In this document: positions 58,155-64,000 of the stretch, piece after piece | Layout of the letters: each line of letters begins with the position of its first letter | How positions within the stretch are numbered: the first letter of the stretch is position 1 | Assembly (NCBI RefSeq): GCF_902502825.2 | Contig: NZ_LR723670.1 | Location: 2,170,001 to 2,234,000, forward strand | Length of the DNA stretch: 64,000 nucleotides | Direction of reading: 5' to 3' | DNA from: Pseudorhizobium flavum | Lineage (GTDB): Bacteria > Pseudomonadota > Alphaproteobacteria > Rhizobiales > Rhizobiaceae | Position numbers and translations under genes: made by a program | Notes under the pieces: generated by a model | The model's database searches: none | What the model saw: the letters and a program-made list of their open reading frames with translations, nothing else | Told to the model about the DNA's origin: nothing

Positions 58155-58588
58155 GAGGTGCCAGTTGGCCTGTAAGCCGGGTTCTGTATGGCTCCGGCGC
58201 GAACCGGAACGTGGCAGCCATTCATCTGGGGCGGTGCTTGCACATCGCCTCGCGCAACCCACCCGGATGACTGGCCTGGAAACCGGCTGTAGGCGCTTGC
58301 GCGCCCCACGTCATCCCTATTCGGTCTTGCTCCCGGTGGGGTTTACCATGCCGTCCCTGTCGCCAGCGACGCGGTGGGCTCTTACCCCACCCTTTCACCC
58401 TTACCCCGCCAGCTCTGCCGCTCGATTGGGAGCGGGACAGCAGGCGGGGCGGTATCCTTTCTGTGGCACTTTCCCTGGGGTCGCCCCCGCCGGACGTTAT
58501 CCGGCACCGTGTTTCCGTGGAGCCCGGACTTTCCTCACCTCACCGCCTTTCGGCATTGGTGAAGCGCGGCTGCCCGGCCAACTGGCCG
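58155..58588 (-). ncRNA. rnpB: RNase P RNA (M1 RNA), class A
   Basis: On the minus strand the sequence has the conserved RNase P core: the 5' GCCAGTTGGCC pairs with 3' GGCCAACTGGC (58160-58170) to form P1, followed by GAGGAAAGTCCGGGCTCC near the 5' end (CR-I) and the 3' GAACCCGGCTTACAGG element. Length about 434 nt, normal for alphaproteobacterial RNase P RNA. It is the catalytic subunit maturing tRNA 5' ends. Ends are placed from the P1 helix and are approximate. A -10-like TATCTG ends 58593, consistent with this 5' end. Confidence 0.95.
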
Positions 58589-58592
58589 CCCC

Positions 58593-58621
58593 CAGATAAT
58601 GGAGTTGGCAACGCAACGCCA
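58593..58621 (-). promoter_or_regulatory. Probable rnpB promoter
   Basis: On the minus strand TGGCGT (58621-58616) and TATCTG (58598-58593) are 17 bp apart, a sigma-70-type spacing, and initiation 5-8 nt later would give the RNase P RNA 5' end. It lies between the stop of the upstream FAD oxidoreductase gene (58642) and rnpB. Confidence 0.45.
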
Positions 58622-58641
58622 GAAGAAACGGCAGCAGCCGG

Positions 58642-59832
58642 TCATCTGCGGAATGCGGCCTCGAAGTCAACGCCATAGCCGTTGTCGTTGATGGCTCCCT
58701 GGAAGAGGAGTTCGGCTCCAAGCCGCCCGATTTCGTCGGAGCTCTTGGCCGCGGCACCACAGCCGCCTGCGAGCACACCGATCCGTTTCGACTCGGACCA
58801 TGAGATGGCCGGATAGCCGGTTGGCGTGAAGGAGGTCACGCAGGCCGCCATGGAGGTGCGCGAAAGATAAAGCGCCGGCATGAGCCGCTCCATCACCCCG
58901 GTCAGGTGCCGATGCGTGCTCGTCCGGCCACCCGACCGGAACCAGGCACGGATGTCGCTCTCCCGCTCGAGCAGAAGGTCATTCGGATCACCGCCGATCT
59001 TCAGGTAGATCTTGCCGTCGGGGTAGCGGACAGGCGGCAGGAGGTAGATACCGTCATCCTCCTCGCTCCATTTCCAGATCAGCGAAGGAAAGCTCCCCCA
59101 CTCCTGCACCGCCGCTTCGTCCACCTCGTAGAATGCGACGGTCCGGGCGAAGACCTTGAGGTCGAGACGCCGCGGTAGCAGCGCCGTATTGATCGAGAAG
59201 CCACCGGCGGCCACCAGAACATGATCCGCCATGAATTGCTCGCCGCTTTCCGTCGCAACAATGACGCGATCGCCTTCTTCGCGTATCCCGCCAACGGTCT
59301 GGCGGATCAGGGCACAGCCCTGCCGCTCGGCAAGCAGCGTCTGCGCCCGTACCAGCCTGCGCGGATTGATATGTCCCGCATTCCTTGCTTCCCAGACTGC
59401 TTCGCTTCTGCTGGGGAAGGCGAAGAACGGAAAGTTGCGCGTTAGGTCCACGTCGTCGAGGAGAGCAACACCGACGCCCAGCCGCTCCGATGCGGCCAGA
59501 ACTTCGCCGATATAGGAGTTCCCCTCGGCTCGTCGCGGGCCGACGATGAGGCAGCCGGTCTCCGTGTAGAAGTCTATGCCCGAATCGCATTCGATCTGCC
59601 GATAGCGGGCAATCGAACGATTGGCCAGGCAGGCCCAAATTGGGTCAGAGTCGATCGTGCGGGTGATCCGCGCCTCGTCGTAGTGGCTGGCGAAGACGCC
59701 CTCGTGCGCGGAGTGATCCAGCGGCTCGTCCGGCCCGATCAGCGCGACCCCATCCGTCCACCCCGACAGATGGCGGGCGGCAGCCGTCCCCATCATGCCC
59801 GCGCCGACGATGATGTATCTGTAGCTTTGCAT
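58642..59832 (-). CDS. FAD-dependent oxidoreductase (DAO/sarcosine oxidase-like), copy 2
   Basis: A 396-residue flavoprotein with the N-terminal FAD motif YIIVGAGMMGTAAARHLSG, DEARITRTIDSDPIW, and the C-terminal substrate-side region (AACVTSFTPTGYPAIS ... GCGAAAKSSDEIGRLGAELL). DAO-family members oxidise secondary amines, such as N-methyl or D-amino acids, releasing an aldehyde or iminium and hydrogen peroxide. It is a clear paralog of the next upstream gene, 9 nt away. The substrate is unknown. Confidence 0.85.
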   Translation of the reverse strand: MQSYRYIIVGAGMMGTAAARHLSGWTDGVALIGPDEPLDHSAHEGVFASHYDEARITRTIDSDPIWACLANRSIARYRQIECDSGIDFYTETGCLIVGPRRAEGNSYIGEVLAASERLGVGVALLDDVDLTRNFPFFAFPSRSEAVWEARNAGHINPRRLVRAQTLLAERQGCALIRQTVGGIREEGDRVIVATESGEQFMADHVLVAAGGFSINTALLPRRLDLKVFARTVAFYEVDEAAVQEWGSFPSLIWKWSEEDDGIYLLPPVRYPDGKIYLKIGGDPNDLLLERESDIRAWFRSGGRTSTHRHLTGVMERLMPALYLSRTSMAACVTSFTPTGYPAISWSESKRIGVLAGGCGAAAKSSDEIGRLGAELLFQGAINDNGYGVDFEAAFRR

Positions 59833-59841
59833 GTCGAGGGC

Positions 59842-61029
59842 TCACCGAAAGAGTGGCGTCATCAGGCTTCCGTAGTCGTCTTCGCTTAAGCCCCCTTCCA
59901 GAAGAAGGAACGAACCGAGCCGTCCCAGCTCGTCGGATGATTTCGCGGCGACGAAATTGCCGCCGGTCAGGACCGCGATACGTGACGATTCCACGAAGCC
60001 TGCATAGGGACGACCTGTCGGCGTGAATGTCGCGACACAGGCGGCAGACGATGTCGGTCGTCCCTTGAGGGCCGGCATCAGCTGCAGCGCAGTGTCGACC
60101 AGCCGCTGGCGTTCCTCGGGATTGCCATCGGACCCGAACCAGGCGCGAAACTCTTCCGGGCGTGCCAGATCGCCAGTCTCTATGTCGCCACCGAGCTTGA
60201 GATAGGTCTTTCCGTCAGGGTAGCGGACGGGCGGCAGGATATAGACATGATCCTCTTCGCGCTCCGTGAAGACGATAGTGGACGGCATGGTGCCGAACAC
60301 AGTCATTGCCTGCTCGTCGAGTTCGAAGAAGACCACCGTTCGCGGCGCCGCGCGCACCTGCAAAGGACGGGGCAGGAGAGCATTCAGGTTGCTGAAGGCG
60401 CCCGCAGCAACGAGCACACGATCGGCATGGAAGGTCTCACCGCCGGCAATGACCTCGACCCGGCCGCCCTCCTCCCGCACCGATGTCGCATGCGCATCCA
60501 GCACCGTCGCGCCGCCGCGCTTCGCCAGTGCAATTTGCGCACGCACCAGCGCTCTCGGATTGATGTGACCGGCCCGCGACAATTCGTGATAGCCGATCAG
60601 ATGGGACGGAAAGTCGAACTGCGCAAAGCGGCTTTGGAGTTCGCCGGACGTCAGCCTCTCGATCTCCAGGCCCGTAGACGTGGCGACGTCGGTCGCGCGT
60701 TGGAGATAGTCGGCATGGGATCTGGGCTCGGGTCCAGCAAACAGGCATCCCGCTTCGGAGAAGAAGCGGATACCACTGCCCTCCTCGATCTCCCGGTAGC
60801 GGTCGATCGCTCGCTGCGCGAAGCTTGCCCAGAGCGGATCGGCATCGAACCGGCGGGTGATTCGGGCCTCGTCATAGTGGCTGGCAAAGACCCCGTCATG
60901 GGATCGGTAGTCGGCGGGCTCTCCCGGGCCGATCAGCGCGACACCGTCGACACGCTGGGAGAGGTGGCGGGCCGCGGCGGCACCCATCATGCCGCCACCG
61001 ATGACGATGTACTTGAAATGCGCTGCCAT
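59842..61029 (-). CDS. FAD-dependent oxidoreductase (DAO/sarcosine oxidase-like), copy 1
   Basis: A 395-residue flavoprotein: FAD motif YIVIGGGMMGAAAARHLSQ, then GVFASHYDEARITRRFDAD and, near the C-terminus, AACVATFTPTGRPYAG and VAAKSSDELGRLG. The same blocks in the same order in the neighbouring gene show a tandem duplication (they look about half-identical by eye). Transcribed first of the pair; the second ATG follows 9 nt after its stop, so they are probably one operon. No oxidase subunit or transporter genes flank the pair. Confidence 0.85.
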   Translation of the reverse strand: MAAHFKYIVIGGGMMGAAAARHLSQRVDGVALIGPGEPADYRSHDGVFASHYDEARITRRFDADPLWASFAQRAIDRYREIEEGSGIRFFSEAGCLFAGPEPRSHADYLQRATDVATSTGLEIERLTSGELQSRFAQFDFPSHLIGYHELSRAGHINPRALVRAQIALAKRGGATVLDAHATSVREEGGRVEVIAGGETFHADRVLVAAGAFSNLNALLPRPLQVRAAPRTVVFFELDEQAMTVFGTMPSTIVFTEREEDHVYILPPVRYPDGKTYLKLGGDIETGDLARPEEFRAWFGSDGNPEERQRLVDTALQLMPALKGRPTSSAACVATFTPTGRPYAGFVESSRIAVLTGGNFVAAKSSDELGRLGSFLLLEGGLSEDDYGSLMTPLFR

Positions 61030-61118
61030 GTCCGTCTGCTTCGATTCCGGAAAACGATGTTCTCGTCGGCGGTTCTAGCCGTTTCCGGAATCAGTTTGCC
61101 AGCGGAAAGCGCGGCACC

Positions 61119-61664
61119 TCAGGAGGACAGGATCGCCTGGACCTTGCCACAGTAGCGCTTGGAAATAGGGTTCATGCGCTTCGCGCCGTGGCCGGCATTG
61201 TATTTTAGGATCGTGCCGCAGGTTTTGCCGCCGCCGAGTTCATGGGCGGCAGCGAGATACTTCATGCCGAACTGAATATTGGTTTCCGGATTGTAGAGGT
61301 TCTTGACGCTGCCCTTGTACCCCATCATGCGCGCCGTCGCCGGCTTGATCTGCATCAGCCCGACTTCGCCGGCACTGCCGCGCGCCTTGGCGTTGAAGTT
61401 GCTCTCGACCTGGACCACCGCGTGGGCGAGATCGACTGGCACGCCGTAGGCCTTGGCGTACTTGGCGATGATCTTCGAATAGGGCTTGCCGGCATGCGCG
61501 GCATCCGAGACGGCGTTCTTCGGCGAAGCATATCCCGGCTTGCTGACCTTCGTTTCCAGCGCGACGGTCTTCGACTTGGTCTTTTCCTCCGCAGCGAAGG
61601 ACGCCTGGGGAAGGGCAACAAGCATGGTGAAGCACGCCGCGAGAGCAACAATCGATCTATTCAT
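61119..61664 (-). CDS. Lytic transglycosylase (SLT domain) protein
   Basis: A 181-residue exported murein hydrolase. Signal peptide MNRSIVALAACFTMLVALPQ, then a Lys/Thr-rich linker. The SLT goose-lysozyme-like domain has the catalytic Glu in VVQVESNFNAKARGSAGEVGLMQIKPATA and the conserved NIQFGMKYLAAAHELGGG and ILKYNAGHGAKRM. It cleaves glycan strands with 1,6-anhydro product formation. ATG 61664 is chosen because the signal peptide begins there; the frame extends to 61832. It is small and probably a specialised or regulated enzyme. Confidence 0.9.
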   Translation of the reverse strand: MNRSIVALAACFTMLVALPQASFAAEEKTKSKTVALETKVSKPGYASPKNAVSDAAHAGKPYSKIIAKYAKAYGVPVDLAHAVVQVESNFNAKARGSAGEVGLMQIKPATARMMGYKGSVKNLYNPETNIQFGMKYLAAAHELGGGKTCGTILKYNAGHGAKRMNPISKRYCGKVQAILSS

Positions 61665-61899
61665 GTCTGGAAGAATTCTCCGGATCAGGGATGCTCCGGC
61701 CACGGATCGGCATCTGCGCACCACGTCCGTCAGACGCAGCGACAGCGGGAAGCATCCCAAGTCATTGATGTTTTGTGATCCCCCCGTCCATTGGCGGCGA
61801 CCACGTTGAGGAGCCCGGTTAAAACGGCTCATTGAGGAAATGATGTGGCACGGGAATTATTTTACGATTGCGCTACGGAACCAGCGTGCCCTGTAGACA

Positions 61900-62667
61900 T
61901 TACGCCCGGTTGTATCTTGGCAGTGACGTCAGCAACCGGTGCAACGTATCGATGGTTGAGATATCGGCGATCCCGTCGACGCGCTCGGTTCGAAAATGCC
62001 GTTGAAAAGCCTCGACGACACCCTTCGTCCGCTGGTCAAAACTCCCATTGATCTCAACATCATAACCATAGAGGGAGAGCATGGACTGCAGGGCTTCGAT
62101 GGGTTGTCCCACTTCGCCAAGCTGAAAGAACCGGCCGCCACCGATCGGCGCCGGTTGTACCCAGTGTCCTACCCCCTCGGCGTGAAGTCTTCCCCAGGGA
62201 AAATTTTCTCCCGGATCGAGCTTGCGGATCGGCGCCACGTCGGAGTGAGCAAGGATCCGTTCCGGGGCAATCTGCCACCGCCGGCCGCAATCGCGACACA
62301 ATCTAATCAAGGCATCGACCTGCGCCGTCGGGAATTCGGGAAGACCGGCCGGATGTCCGGCATTGGCGATCTCGATGCCGATAGAGGCGGAGTTAACATC
62401 ACTTTCGCCGCCCCAGCAGCTCTTTCCCGCATGCCAGGCGCGCTCCGACTCCGGTACGAGCTGTACGATGCGTCCGTCTTCGTGGATGAAGTAGTGGCTC
62501 GAGACCTGGCTGTCGGGATTGCAGAGCCACGACAAGGCCTGCTCGTGGTCCGGCATGCCGGTATAGTGCAGGACGATCACGTCTGGCTCACGCGCGCCGG
62601 CGCGTGGCCCGAAATTCGGTGAGGGAATAACCGTTGCGCCGACATGGTCGGCAGCGAAGTGGTTCAT
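61900..62667 (-). CDS. N-acetylmuramoyl-L-alanine amidase with peptidoglycan-binding domain
   Basis: A 255-residue zinc amidase of the AmpD/Amidase_2 family. Zinc-site sequences include VIVLHYTGM (His), ERAWHAGKSCWGGESDVNSASIGIEIAN and LAHSDVAPIRKLDPGENFPWGRL (His/Asp). The C-terminal third (QLGEVGQPIEALQSMLSLYGYDVEINGSFDQRTKGVVEAFQRHF) is a PG_binding_1 domain. No signal peptide is evident, so it may act in the cytoplasm on recycled anhydro-muropeptides, like AmpD, or be exported otherwise. It overlaps the J-domain gene by 4 nt (ATGA). Confidence 0.9.
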   Translation of the reverse strand: MNHFAADHVGATVIPSPNFGPRAGAREPDVIVLHYTGMPDHEQALSWLCNPDSQVSSHYFIHEDGRIVQLVPESERAWHAGKSCWGGESDVNSASIGIEIANAGHPAGLPEFPTAQVDALIRLCRDCGRRWQIAPERILAHSDVAPIRKLDPGENFPWGRLHAEGVGHWVQPAPIGGGRFFQLGEVGQPIEALQSMLSLYGYDVEINGSFDQRTKGVVEAFQRHFRTERVDGIADISTIDTLHRLLTSLPRYNRA

Positions 62668-63404
62668 GCAGCGCGGCGCTCTTTCTCGATCGCGGCGAAG
62701 GCCGCGTTGAGCGCTGCCATACGTTCATTGGCAGCGGCATGCAATGCTGCCGGCACGCCGCGTGCGATCAGGCGGTCGGGATGATGCTCAGAAGCCAGGC
62801 GGCGATAGATCCGACGAATCTCGGAGAGTTCGTCCGTCGGCGACACGCCAAGCACCAGATAGGGATCGCGACCCTCCAGATGCACGTGACGGGCCATGAT
62901 CCGCCGGAAATGCTCTTCGTCGATCCGGAAGATCTCCGCAATCCGCGCCAGGAAGGCTAGCTCCCCTTCATGCATCAGGCCATCGGCCTTGGCGATGTGA
63001 AACAGGCCGTCGATGACGTTCTCGAGCATCGGGCAGTTCTCGTCACCGCTGCCACAGAGGTTGGCGAGCTTGGAGGCATAGGCTTCAAAGCCCGCAATGT
63101 CCTGGCGCGCCAGGTTGTAGAGGCGCGCAACGTTGCGAGCCTCCTCTTCGGGAAAATCGAAGATCTGTCGGAAGGCGTCCACTTCCTTCTCGGTCACCAC
63201 GCCGTCTGCCTTCGCCATCTTGGCGGAGAGCGCGATGATGGCGACCGAGAACGAGACCTGGCGCCGCGTCTCGGGGTCACCTTCGAAGAGTGTCCGTATG
63301 GCTTCGACCACGCGCCCAAGCGCACTTCCGGCCGTATCGCCGATTGCGCCGAGGAGCCGGTCCCAAAGGGAAGAAATCTGGAAGCAGGAAAAATCGAAGA
63401 ACAT
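62664..63404 (-). CDS. TerB/DjlA-type J-domain protein
   Basis: A 246-residue protein with an N-terminal TerB-like helical domain (residues about 45-160; AKMAKADGVVTEKEVDAFRQIF, HIAKADGLMHEGELAFLARIAEIF) and a C-terminal DnaJ domain with the HPD motif (ASEHHPDRLIA), which stimulates DnaK-type chaperones. Similar to DjlA but without a clear membrane anchor. It overlaps the amidase downstream, so the two are co-translated. Confidence 0.88.
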   Translation of the reverse strand: MFFDFSCFQISSLWDRLLGAIGDTAGSALGRVVEAIRTLFEGDPETRRQVSFSVAIIALSAKMAKADGVVTEKEVDAFRQIFDFPEEEARNVARLYNLARQDIAGFEAYASKLANLCGSGDENCPMLENVIDGLFHIAKADGLMHEGELAFLARIAEIFRIDEEHFRRIMARHVHLEGRDPYLVLGVSPTDELSEIRRIYRRLASEHHPDRLIARGVPAALHAAANERMAALNAAFAAIEKERRAA

Positions 63405-63807
63405 ACGACAAATGACCAGATTACGGGCTCGGGTGCAAGATTGTCGGGTACCCGGAAAAGATTAAACTATGTTCATCTTTCCCGAACAGTACGCCTGATT
63501 CCTACAATCGCTGCCGCTTCACTTTCATGCACGGTTTCTAATTATTCACTCGGCAGAAGGTCTACGTGTTCAATGTGGAACTCATGCGTTTCGCGACATG
63601 CCTGCCTTTCGAACATGTACTACGGTGTTTATCCACAGCCGGATTACCCGCCGCCCGGGTTGAATCGATTAGATCGAAACGTCCGTCTCGCAAGACCTGC
63701 CGAACAGGCGGAAATATCGGTTTTTCTTGAATAATTCCCTTTACAGCCCCTTCGCTCTGCTCCATCCATTGCCCACTGCGGCCGAAGGCGATTGAAGGGA
63801 GAAGACG
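63405..63807. other. 403-base intergenic region between J-domain gene and pfp
   Basis: The two genes diverge, so both promoters should lie here, though no clear -35/-10 pairs stand out. Two elements are visible: an imperfect inverted repeat GGAAAAGAT (63454-63462) / ATCTTTCCC (63475-63483), and a perfect DnaA-box consensus TTATCCACA at 63629-63637. No ORF with convincing coding character or RBS was found. Confidence 0.6.
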
Positions 63808-64000
63808 ATGGCGAAACAAAAAGTGGCGATGCTGACTGCGGGCGGACTTGCGCCATGCCTGTCATCGGCCGTCGGTGGATTGATCGAGCGCTACACCGAT
63901 ATTGCGCCGGAGATCGAACTGATTGCCTACCGCTCCGGCTACCAGGGCCTGCTCAAGGGTGACCGGATCGACATCACCACGGACATCCGCGAGCGCGCCC
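63808..64000 (+). CDS. pfp: Pyrophosphate-dependent 6-phosphofructokinase, 3'-truncated
   Basis: The first 64 codons of a phosphofructokinase that interconverts fructose 6-phosphate and fructose 1,6-bisphosphate, probably with pyrophosphate. The N-terminus MAKQKVAMLTAGGLAPCLSSAVGGLIERYTD, including the glycine-rich nucleotide loop TAGGLAPCLSS and IAYRSGYQGLL, fits the PPi-type group of rhizobia. Start ATG 63808 has AGGGAGA upstream. The remainder lies beyond the window edge. Confidence 0.85.
   Translation, partial: MAKQKVAMLTAGGLAPCLSSAVGGLIERYTDIAPEIELIAYRSGYQGLLKGDRIDITTDIRERA

Noticed and set aside
58105..58599. Plus-strand open frame over the RNase P RNA
   Set aside because: The sequence on the minus strand has the full RNase P core and P1 helix; protein reading is spurious.

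Overview
The window is a 64-kb piece of an alphaproteobacterial chromosome, almost certainly a member of the Rhizobiaceae (Rhizobium/Sinorhizobium/Agrobacterium type). The evidence is high GC, the gene order mraZ-rsmH-ftsL-ftsI-murE-murF-mraY-murD-ftsW-murG-murC-murB-ddl-ftsQ-ftsA-ftsZ-lpxC-bamD-recN-ligA, FtsZ with a long Ala/Pro-rich tail ending in a typical C-terminal peptide, alpha-type SspB, DUF4169, DUF1127 and PPi-dependent phosphofructokinase. Genus and species cannot be read from the sequence alone. I see no tRNA, rRNA, insertion sequence, prophage, CRISPR array or secretion cluster. The window looks like core chromosome with a few accessory metabolic and regulatory insertions.

Layout. 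1-0.85 kb (+): 5'-truncated sspB, DUF4169 and a ribbon-helix-helix gene. 0.85-10.5 kb (-): a very large AsmA-like protein, a GlcD/Dld-type FAD oxidase and a two-gene RND efflux pump. 10.8-13.7 kb (+): uvrD/pcrA helicase overlapping a small methyltransferase gene. 13.7-16.2 kb: a compact divergent module (NmrA-like reductase and NTF2-like protein on minus; MmyB-type HTH regulator and antibiotic-biosynthesis-monooxygenase-like protein on plus) around a perfect 17-bp palindrome. 16.3-25.6 kb: mixed metabolic genes (M20 amidohydrolase, DUF2778 protein, YeeE/YedE sulfur transporter, cupin with divergent LysR regulator, nicotinamidase, AzlCD exporter, aminopeptidase P). 25.9-32.3 kb: DUF1127, prmA, SCO/SenC copper chaperone, a 52-residue membrane ORF, an orphan cheW, a small secreted protein, a flavin dehydrogenase, creA and a DnaQ-type exonuclease.

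32.4-57.7 kb (-) is the peptidoglycan/cell-division (dcw) cluster with ligA, recN, bamD and lpxC downstream. Genes from mraZ to murB are nearly gapless, often with 1-4 nt stop/start overlaps, so they are probably one long operon. A terminator-like hairpin separates murB from a second unit, ddl-ftsQ-ftsA(-ftsZ). Its upstream region holds a CtrA-like inverted repeat and a paired GANTC palindrome. The mraZ promoter region carries four TGGG repeats at exact 10-bp intervals, the signature of MraZ autoregulation, overlapping a recognisable -35/-10 pair. The cluster supplies cytoplasmic and membrane steps of peptidoglycan synthesis, the divisome core (FtsL, I, W, Q, A, Z), lipid A commitment (LpxC) and outer-membrane assembly (BamD).

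58-64 kb (-): RNase P RNA, two tandem paralogous FAD oxidoreductases, a lytic transglycosylase, a peptidoglycan amidase overlapping a TerB/J-domain protein and, on plus at the right edge, a 3'-truncated pfp. No clear undescribed multigene system is present. The most interesting leads are the 14-16 kb regulatory module with its probable ATT-initiated gene, the MraZ/CtrA-like control sites, and the small unannotated ORF and structured RNA around 26-28 kb.
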